Positions 32,402 through 45,031 are shown, counted from the stretch's first letter. The stretch: 64,000 nucleotides of DNA from Curvularia sp. ZM96 (GCA_022457065.1 JAJGBQ010000004.1:744001-808000); one strand, 5' to 3'. Made by a program: numbers and translations. The notes: generated from the sequence alone by a model not told the origin.

Positions 32402-34856
32402 ATGGACGAGTCCCCACGATCTGCGAAGCGGAGAAAGCTCGACGTCCCCAAGCGCACCGAGTCAGCCCCATTGAGAAAGCCGTCGTCGAGGAAAACCTCT
32501 GGCAAGCAGGCCAAAGAATCGATTGGAAACACAGATGAGGATGTTACACCGACTGTCGACGAAAAGCCGGCGAGGGGACGTAAGGGCAGAGTGCTTAAGA
32601 GTGCAACCAACGGTACTTCTACGAAGCCGACAACAGCGGAAAATGTAGACGTTTACGACGACTTTGAGGGTGCGTTCGATATAGAGATACCGTCAAGACC
32701 AAATCGCAAACCGGCACAGGCGGCGCCGAAGGAGGCCGCGGCGATTGTTGAACAAATAGGGGACGGACAACAACCAGCGCCTCCACCCAAACGTAGAAGA
32801 GGCCGGCCTACCAACGCAGAGATCGCTGCTCGCAAAGCTGCAAATGGTGACTCGACCGATGTCGCTGCAGCACGTCCAGCGCCTGCGAAACCACGCGCAA
32901 AGACGGCACGCAAGCCAGCAGTACCTCGAGCAAGTGCCTCCAGAAAGAAAAAGGAACCGAGTCCTATTCCTGAAGAAGACGAGGGCGAGGATGAGCTACG
33001 AGACCTAAGAAGTGCCACAACACCTCCAAAACCGCCGCCTGCTCGGAAGGCGGCGACAAGCACACGGAAGAGGGTGCCAAAAACATTTGCGGATGGGACA
33101 ACCGCTCCGGCGACAGCCCCCAAGCGGCGCAAACCCGTCAGCGAGGAGACTATAGCAAGCGAGGACGATGTTGAAGAAGCCTCCCCATCGAGAAACAAAA
33201 GACTGCCCGTGAGCACAGCACGACGCCTGAACCGCACAAATCACATTGCAAACGACGACGAAGAGCGATGGTCAGATGCCGAAGAGCAGGGCGATGCACA
33301 CGACGACGAGGATGTGGATGGCAACAGCGCCTTGGGTAGTGTCCTGGATCCTACTGAACCCAGTCCATTCAACAAGCCGACTTCGGCGCAGAAAAAAAGC
33401 CTGGCTCCGTCTTTCCTCTACAGTAACCTCACTCCAGGCCGCGAATTGGATTTGCTCAAGACTATTGTTATGGAGCGAATCAATGGCAAACGTCCCTCTC
33501 CTTTAGTTGGCCTGGATGAAGAATACAAATCAGTTCACCAAGTTGTCCAACACACAATCACAGCTGGCGAGGGCAACTCGATGCTTGTCATCGGTGCCCG
33601 GGGCAGCGGCAAGACAGCGCTTGTAAACAAGGTTCTCTCTGAAGTCGCCAAGGACAATGGCGGCCAGTACCATGTTGTTCGACTCAACGGCTTTATACAC
33701 ACCGACGATAAGATTGCGCTTCGAGAAATCTGGCGCCAACTGGGCAAGGAGATGGATGTTGAAGAAGACGGTAGCGGCCCTGGAAAGAACTACGCAGATA
33801 CTTTGGCCACGCTGCTCGCTTTGCTCTCGCATCCGTCCGAGCAGACAGGCGAAGTCACAGATCAAGTAGCCAAAGCAGTCATCTTCATCATGGACGAGTT
33901 TGACCTCTTTGCCCATCATCCTCGCCAGACGTTGCTGTACAATCTCTTCGATATTGCTCAGTCGCGAAAAGCCCCTATCGCCGTGCTTGGATTGACCACA
34001 CGCATTGATGTAACCAACAGTCTTGAGAAGCGCGTCAAGAGTCGTTTCAGTCATCGTTACGTGCACCTCAGGCTCGCAACGACATTCACCGCTTTCCAGG
34101 CCATGTGCAAGGCTTGCCTGATGCTGGAACCAGACCAATTGACTGTCCAAGAGCGAGGAGTTCTAGAAGGCGGAGCAAAAAGCACACCAAGTAAAGGACA
34201 AAAGGACAGCGCGAAGCAAGACATGCTGAGCGAATGGAATGCCAACATCTCTGTAAGTGTTCTCCCCTCTGTCTCCATCCCCACACCCACTAACCCGAAC
34301 CACACAGAAACTCTTTTCAACCTCTTCGTTCCTAACTCAGCATATCGCGCCCACCTTCCACCTTACCAAATCCGTGCCTCAAGTCCTAACCTCTTTTCTC
34401 CTCCCCACCGCCACCCTCGCACCCAACGCACCCTTCCAACCCGGCAACCTCCTCAGCGCCCCAGACTCCAAGCTCTCTCTCATCCCCTCCCTCTCTACCC
34501 TCTCTCTCTCCCTCCTCATCGCCGCCGCCCGTCTCGACATCATCCACGACTCCGACACGTGCAACTTCAACATGGCGTACGACGAATACGTCACGCTCGC
34601 CTCACGAGCTCGCATCCAGTCTGCTGCTGGCGGTCTTAGTAGCAGCAGTGGCGCAAGCAAGGTCTGGGGCAAGGACGTGGCGCGCCGTGAGTGGGAGGGC
34701 CTGATTGAGCTGGGTCTGTGCATGCCTGTCGTTCAGGGCCAGGTGGGGTCGTTTGGAATGGTGAGGTGCGATGTTGCTCTTGAGGAGGTGGGCGAGGTAC
34801 TGAAGGGGATTAAAGGTGGAGATAAGGGGCTGGAGAGGTGGTGTCGGAGTATTTGA
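32402..34856 (+). CDS. ORC4: Origin recognition complex subunit 4
   Basis: AAA+ ATPase-fold subunit of ORC that helps mark replication origins. Exons are 32402-34252 and 34308-34856, giving 799 residues. The first 320 or so residues are a basic, disordered extension with an AT-hook core RRRGRP (131-136) and several RK-rich patches (ARGRKGR, RRKP). The AAA+ core shows Walker A GARGSGKT at 398-405, HVVRLNGFIHTDDKIALREI, Walker B IFIMDEFDLF, and the sensor segment IAVLGLTTRIDVTNSLEKRVKSRF. The second exon carries the winged-helix end (LARREW-like RREWEGLIELGLCMP). The AT-hook extension suggests direct AT-rich DNA contact, as shown for fission yeast Orc4 (inference here). Confidence 0.94.
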
Positions 34857-35109
34857 GGGTTGGGTTGGGTGTTGGTTCCGGACGCTGTTGTTCTTTATTA
34901 TTGACATTTACAGCATTTTGCATGGTCGAAGGAGTATAGGCATACATGGTCAGTGTTTAGCATTATGCATGGAGAAAAGGGGGTTGCTGGGCTGTAAAAC
35001 CGGCTCGCATACGCATTATTCATATTAGCATCGTTCAATATGCATTATTTACACAGCTTTATCTGCTCGTTTCCCAGTCAACATCTTGCTTATTACACAG
35101 CACCATGAC
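34857..35109. other. Short convergent gap
   Basis: The 253 bases between the 3' ends of ORC4 and the GDSL esterase gene, AT-rich, probably both polyadenylation regions. No gene. Confidence 0.6.
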
Positions 35110-36235
35110 TTATTCACCGTTTCCCCAGTAAGAAGCATACTTGCTCTTGCCACTCACTACGTTGACAAACTCTCTTGCAATGGCGCGGCTCGTCTGCTCA
35201 CCTGGGTGCAGCGGATCGTACCACATGTAGCTGTCCAGGCTGCTGGCTGTGGTGCAGTTGCTTCCCTGATCGTTGCAGTAGTGTGCCACGCCCGTGACAT
35301 TGGCTGGCTCAGTGCCATTGAAGTACTGGGTGGGATGGTAGTAGATGTCCTTCATGAGCGCGTTTACATCAAAGTTGACTACCGTAGCGTCTTCCCACAA
35401 GTCCGAGTTATCGGCTTCGTAGGGCGTGCGGTACTTGTACACCCTGTTCAGTGCTGCAACGGTATTTTTCATGCGGATGTGGATGGCGGTCAGGTTCTTG
35501 CCAGGGGCGTTGTTGAAGAATTGTGTTGATTGCAGGCCGCCGTTCTCGGCGAGTTGGTACTGTGGTAGCAATTCGAGGGGTGCCAGATTCAGGAGAACGA
35601 TGTAGCGGGCGCCGTTTTCGTAAAGACGGGTAACTTGTTCGTACACGCAGTCGATATAATCCACGACAGTCTTGCCTGGAAGTTGTCGGTCCGTCAAAAA
35701 GGCGCCGTTGCCAAGGTCATTGGTTCCAATCCAAATGGCGTAAGCAGTGCTGGAAGCTTCCCCGGTGAAGAACTTCGTGCCGTTGGGGTTAGTGTACTTG
35801 GAGTCGGCAATGAAAGCAGGTACTTCATAGCCCGCGACGTCGGGAAAGGGGCCATTGATCGCAGCAAGCGGCCTTGGTGTGATTTGGTTTGAGCATACCG
35901 CTCCAGAGACGGCATAATTGTAAAGCTTCATGCCAGAATAGTCGCTGGCCAATCGAGCCCAGGATCGACCTCCAGATGCCGTAGCCAGGCCCTGCATCAT
36001 AGGTTCAGAAGTTGTAGTGATAGTCAAAGCTAGCCCAACATACCACCGGTTGCTGCCAGCCCACAGGTGGAGCAGAGCCTTTGTTTGCGATGAAGTAACC
36101 TAGGCGATTTTCATCCGTGTAGCTATCACCAAACGTGACCAAGGTCTTGAACTTTGCATTGTTGCCTGAAGGTCTAAACTTGTTGGCGACAGCCAAATTG
36201 GCAAAGAGCGCCTGAACAATCCACGAAGCTAACAT
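35110..36235 (-). CDS. Secreted GDSL-type esterase (carbohydrate esterase CE16-like)
   Basis: Probable extracellular acetyl esterase acting on plant or fungal polysaccharide fragments (family inference). Exons on the minus strand are 36235-36044 and 35991-35110, giving 357 residues. Signal peptide MLASWIVQALFANLAVA is followed by the nucleophile block TLVTFGDSYTDENRLG (Ser in GDS). Block III is YAIWIGTNDLG and the C-terminal block with the catalytic Asp and His reads YDPLHPGEQT. Cys pairs near the C-terminus (HYCNDQGSNCTT) and several N-glycosylation sequons (NVT, NCT) fit secretion. The intron (35992-36043) falls right after GWQQPV. Confidence 0.91.
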
Positions 36236-37786
36236 GATGACTGGACTTTGCTGAACTTGGTCATGTCACAGCGGCAGACTACCAGGTCTTTATAGTGCTA
36301 GGCATGCGGAGCAACGTCGTGCACCCATGACAGATTGAGCATTTTCCCGTGCTGATGCATCGACTTGGCCCAGGAGTTTGGAGAAAGACATTGGGGTGCG
36401 GGGGAAATTGATCCGCGCACACCGGCTTCGGCATAAGGAAGAGGGAGTTTGTGGACGCTATACGCTTTCTAGGAGTAGTTACGTTGGGATCAGGCTAAAT
36501 AGTCGTTGGACCAAGGCTGGCAGACGACCCCGAGGGGATCGAGAGGGTGAGCTGCCGTTGGCTCGGCAATCGGAAGAATGGATGTTGAATTCAACGGCGA
36601 ATTGCCGTAGTGGGACTGACGTGTTGCATGATGGTGAAGTCGATCCGAGCATGTAATTGCCATGATGTCGTCATTGGCAGAGATGGCGCACGGTCGAATC
36701 GGAGATAATGCTTGGGCCAGGGTGGTTGGAGGCCTCAATCCAAGGATCAAGGAGGAGGGTTGTCAGTCCTGCCAGCAGCGACAGCATGCAGATTTTGCAG
36801 TACTAGGAAATGCCAGTCAGTATGCTGGGCACAAGAGCGTCCTAGTGCACCGCGCCCGGCCTGCTGTTGCGGGCCGAATCAACAACCAGCGGTTTGACGT
36901 GGGTTCGTCAACAGCACCCGCTTCCCCGGTGCAGTGCGTGCGCTCCAGGCCAATGCTGGTGGAGAATGGGACGTACCCTAGCCAGATGAGACAATGGCCG
37001 TGGATACTTCAATTCATAGGCGATGGTGCCTGAGATGGACGACGGGGAGCACATCGCTCAACGGTGGGAGCAGAGACCAGGAAACGCTGTCGTAGTCGGC
37101 GAGGCCAGATTCACCCAAGGGCAAGCAAGAATTGGACGCGGTGGCAGGCGAATTCTCTGGGACTCGGCGTGGTGCTGGGATGCGAGGGCGTGAAGGATGA
37201 ACCAGGAGAGCGCCCCATAAGACGTTTTTCGCTACCAAGCTGTCGGGGCGGAGGCTTGTGGAATGCCAGCGCTGCCAATCAACCCCCGGGCCCAGAAGAT
37301 GAGCACTTAAGGGGAAGACGCGCTGTGCTCGGTTGACGTAGGTGGTGCTGCTGGTGTTGGAATGGCTTCTGCTTGTGCCTCTGCTGGCCGTCGTGCCTCC
37401 TCACACTTGACTTCCTCTGTTGGTCTCGCTCTAGCGTCCGATGGCTTCGTCGTCTTCTTCACCCCCGCCCTGTCTCATCCCTCCCTCTTACGCCTCGTCA
37501 TTCCCATGTATCTGTGCTCTTCGGAAAAGGCATTCTTGGGCACAACCTTTCCCGCCTCCCTCTACGCTTGTAGCTACACCGAGTCGCTAGGTATGCACCA
37601 ACGAAAGGGATCAGATCAATCAAACTAGCTGGTTGATAGCTACAAACAACACTAGAACCCACCACGTCATCCCACCGCGGCTATGCCGTTTCGTCCCAAC
37701 GCCAGGAAAGCTCCCCAAGGTGGCTGTATACGCGATATGCGCCATGCCATGCACCGCCATTCGCCGTAGAAAGTCACCAAGTCGCA
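36236..37786. other. Gene-poor stretch, no gene recognised
   Basis: About 1.55 kb between the GDSL gene promoter and the 3' end of the methyltransferase gene. Small open frames (to 123 codons) are seen on both strands without domain character. No repeats or mobile-element ends recognised. Confidence 0.5.
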
Positions 37787-39118
37787 TCACCCCGTGCTCT
37801 TCCGCCCGCGTCCGATATATCTAGAATACAATCAGTCACCTCGGTGTCACACCATCACATTGCTACGCACATTTCAATGTATAGCTTCAGCTCTACGTTC
37901 TGAAGCTCGGTGCGGACCTCCTCCATGAGAGCATTAAACTGTGTAGCTGTCCAGCCAAGCTCCGAAGTAAATGGCCAAACTCCAATCGACTCAAGGAGAT
38001 CACCAATCATCTACGCATGGTCAGTCCATGGCTCATCACTTATATCAGTCCGATTACCTACGCCGATAGCGTCTTCTCCTAAACTGGCCCTGACTGGATC
38101 TGTGGACGGCGTCAACATCTCTTCACACTGACACAGTATTTTCCCTGCCTGGAGTACGGTGGTATACCCTGGACAGTATACCTATGTCACGTAAAGCAAG
38201 CACGTAGCCAAAGAGTCTGGGTTCGAGGGGCATGTTAGATGGGAAGGTCTCACCTGTCGACCAACCACCTATGTGGAGCTGCTTTATATCCACTGCTACA
38301 TCTCGGTACCGATTCTCGAGCAAGAGTTGGGACAACCGGCGACCTATCCGGGGATCTCGATCCATCCTCGCCATTGCGGCCTGGTACGACTGCCACCATC
38401 TTCTGACTGCAGAACTATCCGTAAGGCGGCCGTTGTGAGACTGGATGATGGGGAGGTACTCCATGAGTTGAACCCATCCACCAGGTCGCAGCAGCAATTT
38501 GATGTCTCTAATGTATCTGGACCATCTTCCGGTTTTTATTCCTGGAGATATGAATCGCGAGTGGATGAAGTCATATTGATTCGCCTTGAATATTTCGGGA
38601 TCGCGGAGCGGGTCATTAAGGTTGTGGCCGATCAGCTCCAAATTCTCGGGTTGATCTGGAACCTGCCTAAATGCAAGAAGAATCAGCTCAAAGTCCATCA
38701 TACCCTCAGTTTCTTACATCTCGCTCACTCACATAGGGAATATGTCGATAGCGGTGACCTGAAGTTGTCAATCTCTGCTCATAGGTTGGCGGGCTTTGCT
38801 ACAGTCGACCCATCATTCGCCAATGTGGTCAGCATAGCAGAATACACGCACCTCACAATCCTCGAATTCATCAGCACACTGGACAGCCCAGTCACCCCCA
38901 CCATAACCACATTCCAGGATGGCCTGAGGCTCTGTTACTGGTATTCGGCGGGAGAACAATCTGTTTCTCAAGAGTCTGGATATGAGATCATGCTGAGCAG
39001 TCAGTCTGCTCTCCTCGCGGTCGTCGATGGCTACCGGAGCGAGATAGATTTTTTCGTCTAGCGATATCTTCTGGAAAATTCGGCCGTTGACACTTACTCT
39101 CTCTGTATCCTCGCTCAT
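37787..39118 (-). CDS. LaeA-like SAM-dependent methyltransferase
   Basis: Class I methyltransferase of the LaeA/UMTA-type fungal group, whose members include regulators of secondary metabolism and development. Six exons on the minus strand: 39118-38852, 38758-38733, 38666-38254, 38099-38062, 38010-37871 and 37820-37787, giving 305 residues. The SAM motif reads ILECGYGGGDWAVQCADEF (Glu69 to Gly75, so E-C-G-Y-G-G-G in place of the usual D-x-G-x-G-x-G). Then VTAIDIFPMQVP, YDFIHSRF, LLRPGGWVQLMEY, GGWSTDP, MIGDLLESIG, and LYIEIYIGRGRK at the end. Splice choices at the 3' end restore GWSTDP and LYIEIYIGRG. An in-frame ATG at 39223 would add 35 residues. It lies alone between two gene-poor regions. 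Confidence 0.87.
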
Positions 39119-42100
39119 GATCAATATCCGTTGGACAGGGCTCACAGCTTGGGTAACCGGCGTAGATCGGAGTTGGTTGCAGAACAGCCCGCCCAGGCGA
39201 CAAAGCGATGTTGAACAAACCACAGTAAGCAGCAGAAGGAATCCAATGCTTGCGTCGATGATAAACCGACTAGATGGACACTACACCATCCGCGATCTGC
39301 ATACCGCTATGAGTTGGCGACAGACTCGGCACAAGCGCAAAATTACCCGATATCGTGGCAACCGGCAACGTCACCAAGGGAGGCTGACCAGGTGGCCGCA
39401 AGCGTAGAAGACGGACGCGTAAAGGACGACCACTGTAGCTTGAACACCCCTGACACAAAGGATCTACGCGCTGTATCTGCTCCCCCAGGAACTAGCCCGC
39501 CGCTGTAAAGCACATCGATCGTCAAGCTCTAGGGAAAATGTACAACTCCAAAAAATAATATAAGACCAGCAGGAGCGACGGCACGTGAGAGAGACGAAAT
39601 GGAAGTCCGATCACGAAATTCGTTTTCCAATTGTGCCGCACCTATCTCTCCGTATTAGCCCAGCGTTGGGCAATCAAAAGTAAGGCTGAATTCCACGAGA
39701 ATACGAGACTGGACGCCATCTCGAGAAGCCCAGGTCAGTTCGGCTTGATCAACCGTTGCATGATGACATTACACCATCGTTGGGAACCATCCCTGTCTTC
39801 GGCAGCTTGCGTCACCGGACGGGCGAGTGTCTGGTGCTCGTGTTCAGCAGTCACCCCCAAAAGGGAGAAGAGCCGCTACAGCTTTTGCAAACCGTCATGC
39901 CTACAAGGGCTCGCGCCTCTGGACCGTTGTTTCGCTGTGTCATTAGAACGCTAGGGGCCGGTAGTTATCAAACCTCCTGTCCAGCATTCACCGTAAGTAA
40001 ACAAAGAACAACCCCACGCCAACGCATGAATTTCGGCCATTGACTAGCACGTGGTGCATGCATCAGGCGGGCGGATAGCCCCGCCCGCTGACCGTCTTGT
40101 CACAATGACACCGTTGACATGGCCCCGGTACAAGCCCACCACACCAAAGCAGTCACGCCACCATATCTCTGGGGATTAAAAGGAAAATATCAGCTACGAT
40201 TCTTATCAATACTGCATCCATTCGGATCTGCCAGCGTCATTTCAGCGTTGTACGTAGCACGCTACGCAAATCCTTTCCTGCGTCAACTCCGGACATCTAC
40301 TCAGCTGATCCTTGGGTGGCCAGCCCTTTTTAGCCTGATGCCGGGCTGCTGCATACACTACTGGAACGTGTATGGGGGCATTTAATCCCCAATTCGTAAG
40401 ATAGAGCTATCATCCTTGAATGACTAGCTAACAGCATTGATTTTCGTAGGGTGGGCGAAGCGAATCCATTGGATCCGACCGAAAATACTGCATACACTAG
40501 TCAGAGATAGACAGGTCCACAAATGTCGCTTCTCTTCTATTGAACAGATATACTGTGCATGATGCACATTGGTGCGTGTACAGAATGCCTGCATTCAAAC
40601 CAGATGATGGTGAATGAAGCCGTCGAAATGAGTTAGCACAGGAAAAACTTTCCAAAATCCTGTGGACTCCCAAACAAGAAATGGTCTCCACCTTCAACTC
40701 CTGTCCTGCTTTGCCCCAGTGGGTATCCTTGACTACCTCCATGAAGCAGGTCCTTGCGTGCTACGACGTCTTGTGTCTGCCATGGGTGTATTCGCAACTC
40801 TGGTGCAAACCCGCTCTATGTTCAATTCTGGCACGGAGGTGACTATTCCGAGAACTTTAATGGCCCGTGTAGGTCTCTACTGGCATTGCTGCTGCATATT
40901 CATCATGCTTTATACCCCTTTCTCTCTTTGCTGGCGTGCGTCCATATTAGTAGGGTGGAAGCTTAGGGGACTCGAAAATGCTATGAGCCTACTAAGAACA
41001 TCCTACCATGAAGCCAAATGAACACACATTCAACGAGAGAGTTGAGAAGATGCCGATGTTAGGTAAAAGACACCGAGTATTGAAATCTGAAGAATGAGGC
41101 GGTGGCGGTAAGAGGACGGCTCGGTACCTTCTTCGGCATTACTTGGATGCTAGGCAGGCTAAAAGCATTCTGCTCGAGCATCCTGTTTTCACTTTACTAT
41201 TCAACAAAGGCATTTCCTGGTCATTGGTTGGTATTCAGGTTATCCAGCCTTGACTATATTTTATAACCAAGCCGAGGGACCTACCGGTCATACCTGGAGG
41301 GAACCAGCGCCGAACATGCTATGTATCTACCTGACTAATTACCTGAGCAACAACAAATACATATATTATCCATTTTGTGGAGTATCCCACCATGTCATAG
41401 ACAAAGTTCACCAACACCCAGCAGCAATCGGTGCTTAGGGGTTGCCAGTCTTCCACAACTGAATCTGGATTGCAGCAAACTCAGGGGTCATGATTGGGTA
41501 ATACCGATGACAAAGATTGCGAATCGTCACGTTATAACCGCGTCGATACAGTCGCATAAGTCGCCGTCTCATTCATAGCGTCTGCCAGTTCTACAAAGTA
41601 TGTTCGGGTACATCGAACGTCACGCCGTAATCAACGGGTGCAGTCACGTGTTTGGGCGGCTTCATGGGCTCAACGGTCAGGGGGCAACCGTGGTTCATCC
41701 AACGTCTGGAGACCCCGGACAAAGACAAGACATGGCTACCGGAATTATCATATGATACCCCGGAATTTGCCAGTAGTAGCGTAGAACACCTCGAGGCAGA
41801 CTCAAGGACATGTGAAAGTGCGAAGACGCACGGTGCGCAGATCCCCACACATGACCAACTGCCGTCGGGGCCGAGGTAAATCGTCATCGCCAGCAGCTCG
41901 GCTGCTTTCACGAGACATGGCCGTAAGAACGACTCGACATTGACTGCCTCTATAACTCTTGACATCCTTCTCTCTCATCCCACATCTTCCCCATTTCCTA
42001 CTTTGATATCCTGGGGTCTTTGCTGATACCCATTTGACTTTGACACGTTCTTTCTTGCATCACCTGAGCAGTACAGTCGCGACAAAGCTTCAGACGCGAC

Positions 42101-42146
42101 CAAGGGAGCATTACCTGTGCGAAGCTTCTACAAACACACACACATC
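39119..42146. other. 3.0 kb gene-poor region upstream of FOX2
   Basis: No convincing gene. The longest open frames (119 codons at 40662-41021 plus, 124 codons at 41591-41965 minus) are not domain-like. The segment holds the promoters of the divergent LaeA-like and FOX2 genes. Two CCGAGG hexamers are noted separately. Confidence 0.5.
41871..41876 (+). promoter_or_regulatory. CCGAGG hexamer, possible FarA/FarB-type site upstream of FOX2
   Basis: CCGAGG is the reverse complement of CCTCGG, the core described for the fatty-acid-responsive Zn2Cys6 regulators FarA/FarB that control beta-oxidation genes in Aspergillus. This copy is about 270 bases before the FOX2 start; a second lies at 41272-41277. 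A hexamer is expected about once per 2 kb by chance on two strands, so this is weak. Confidence 0.25.
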
Positions 42147-45031
42147 ATGTCTGCTCAAGAGCTACGATATGACGGCCAGACCGTCGTCGTGACCGGTGCT
42201 GGTGGTGGCCTGGGTCGTGAGTATGCCATCTTCTACGGCAGCCGCGGCGCCAACGTCGTGGTAAACGACCTCGGCAGCAGCTTCAAGGGCGAGGGCAAGG
42301 GTTCGGCGGTATGTTTCCCACTTCACGTAGCTTTGCACCTACGACTGCGCAACTCAACGATGGCTAACTTCAATATAATAGGCCGCAGACAAGGTCGTCG
42401 AGCAGATCCGCAGCGCGGGCGGCAAAGCGGTTGCTAACTACGACTCCGTCGAGAACGGAGAGGCCATTATCAAGACGGCCATCGATGCCTTTGGCCGCAT
42501 CGACATTCTCATTAACAACGCTGGTATTCTCCGCGATGTTAGCTTCAAGAACATGAAGCAGGCCGACTGGGACCTGATCTACAAGGTCCACGTCTATGGA
42601 GCTTACAAGTGCGCGCGTGCCGCATGGCCATACTTCAGGAAACAAAAGTACGGAAGATTGATCAGCACCGCATCAGCTGCCGGTTTGTTCGGATCTTTCG
42701 GACAGACCAACTACTCTGGTAAGCTTGAACCCGAAATAGACCGAGAATGAAGTACTAATTCCCGCAGCTGCCAAACTCGCCCTCGTTGGCTTCACCGAGA
42801 CCCTCGCAAAGGAGGGGTTCAAATACAACATCCTCTGCAATGTCGTCGCCCCAATCGCCGCTAGCCGAATGACCGAGACCGTCATGCCTCCAGATGTTCT
42901 TGAGAAGATGAAGCCCGAGTGGGTGGTTCCCCTTGTTGCTGTCCTCACACACAAGTCTTCCACTGAGACTGGCGCCATCTTCGAGGCTGGAGCTGGACAC
43001 GTTGCCAAGCTCCGCTGGGAGCGAGCAAGCGGTGCTCTGCTCAAGGCTGACGAATCGCTTACACCTGAGGCTCTTGCTACCAAGTGGAAGGATGTCGTTG
43101 ACTTCTCCAAGCCCGAGCACCCTCAAGGCCCCGCCAATGCTCTTGAACTGCTCGAGAAGGCCAACCAGCTTCCACCCAACCCCAAGGGCGAGCCCCTTGA
43201 CTTCAAGGGCAAGGTCGCCTTGGTTACTGGTGGAGGTGCCGGTCTTGGCCGCATCTACTGCTTGCAGCTGGCGAAGCGTGGTGCCAAGGTTGTGGTCAAC
43301 GATCTTGTCAACCCCGACACCACTGTTCAGGAGATCCAGAAGCTTGGTGGAGAGGCTGTTGGCAACAAGGCAGATGTCCAGGATGGTGAGGCTGTCATCA
43401 AGACTGCCATTGAGAAGTACGGCCGCATTGATATTCTGATCAACAATGCTGGCATTCTCCGCGACAAGGCTTTCGCAAACATGACCGATGAGCAGTGGGA
43501 CATCATTCACAAGGTGCACCTTTTCGGCACCTACTCCTGTACCAAGGCTGCCTGGCCTTACATGCTCAAGCAGAAGTATGGCCGCATCCTCAACACCACC
43601 TCCACCAGTGGTATCTACGGAAACTTTGGTCAGGCAAACTACGCCTCGGCTAAGTGCGGTATTCTCGGTTTCTCCAAGTCTCTCGCTCTTGAGGGCAAGA
43701 AGAACAACATCTTTGTCAACACTGTTGCTCCCAACGCTGGTACCCAAATGACCCGCACCATTATGCCAGAGGAGGTTGTTCAGGCTCTCAAGCCTGACTA
43801 CAATGCTCCCCTTGTCATTCTCCTTGTCTCTGACAAGGCCCCTGAGCCAACTGGTGGCCTCTACGAGATGGGCTCTGGCTGGTTCGCTGCAACCAGGTGG
43901 CAACGCAGCGGCGGTCATGGCTTCCCAGTCGATGTTAAGCTTACCCCAGAGGCTGTTCTCTCACAGTGGTCGCGCATCACCAACTTTGACGACGGCCGTG
44001 CTGACCACCCCTTCGACAATGCCAGTGGACTCAAGTCCATCATGGCGAACATGGAGAACACCAGCAAGGGTAAGAAGGAGAAGAAGTCTTCTAAGAGCAA
44101 CGAGGAGATTCTCGAGGCTCAGAAGAAGGCTTTGGCTGCTAAGGCCGAAGGCACTCCCTTCAACTACACTGAGCGCGACGTCATTCTTTACAGTAAGTTA
44201 TTTACACCTTAATGCAATAGAAACATCTGACTAACTGTGACAGACCTTGGAATTGGCGCCAAGCGCACTGATCTCCCATTCGTCTACGAGGGCCACGAGA
44301 ACTTCCAAGTCATCCCTACTTTCGGTGTTATCCCACCATTCAACGCCGAGCCTCCCTTCACTTTCGATGAGATTGTCCCCAACTTCGACCCTCGCATGCT
44401 GCTTCACGGAGAGCAATACCTCGAGATCCGCAAGTTCCCCATCCCCACCGAAGCCAACCTCATTGCCATACCCAAGCTGGTAGAGGTTGTTGACAAGGGC
44501 GCTGCTGGTCTGGTCGTGTACGGCAGTGTGACCAAGGACGCGAAGACTGGCGAGGAAATCTTCTACAACGAGAGTACAGTCTTCATCCGTGGCTCCGGCA
44601 ACTTCGGAGGCCCCAAGAAGGGCACCGACCGCGGCGCCGCAACCAAGGTCCACCAGCCCCCCAAGCGTGCCCCAGATGCCGTCGTCGAGGAGCGCACAAC
44701 AGAGGAGCAGGCCGCCATCTACCGTCTCTCTGGTGACCTCAACCCTCTCCACATCGACCCCGAGTTCAGCAAGGCTGGTGGATTCCCCACCCCTATTCTC
44801 CACGGCCTCTGCAGCTTCGGTGTCTCTGGTAAGCACGTCCTGCAAACCTACGGACCTTTCAAGAACATCAAGGTCCGCTTTGCTGGTGTCGTGCTGCCGG
44901 GCCAGACGCTCATCACAGAGATGTGGAAGGTCGGCAACACTGTCCTCTTCCAGACTAAGGTTAAGGAGACGGGCAAGCTGGCTATCAGTGGTGCGGGTGC
45001 CGAGTTGATGGGTGGTGGTAGCAAGTTGTAA
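42147..45031 (+). CDS. FOX2: Peroxisomal multifunctional beta-oxidation enzyme (hydratase-dehydrogenase)
   Basis: Carries out the second and third steps of peroxisomal beta-oxidation: enoyl-CoA hydratase-2 and D-specific 3-hydroxyacyl-CoA dehydrogenase. Exons are 42147-42308, 42382-42718, 42768-44192 and 44244-45031, giving 903 residues. Two tandem SDR domains are seen. The first starts TVVVTGAGGGLGREYA and has the active-site YSAAK formed across intron 2. The second starts VALVTGGGAGLGRIYC and has YASAK. After a Lys-rich linker (KGKKEKKSSKSNEE), a double hot-dog hydratase domain carries the MaoC motif GDLNPLHIDPEFSKAGGFPT. The protein ends in SKL, a canonical PTS1 peroxisome signal. The start at 42147 (MSAQELRYDG) fits the family better than an upstream frame extension. 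Confidence 0.97.

Noticed and set aside
38123..38260. Continuation of the methyltransferase frame into ETFPSNMPLEPRLFGY and on to a stop
   Set aside because: A donor (GTGAGA) at 38253 and an acceptor ending at 38100 give the family-like junction GWSTDP in correct phase, so this stretch is treated as intron.
40662..41021. 119-codon hydrophobic open frame in the gene-poor region
   Set aside because: Some hydrophobic stretches, but no start context, domain or neighbouring exons; could be chance.
42755..43918. 387-codon minus-strand open frame
   Set aside because: Antisense to the third exon of FOX2, whose domains and PTS1 are unambiguous. Long antisense frames are common over codon-biased genes.
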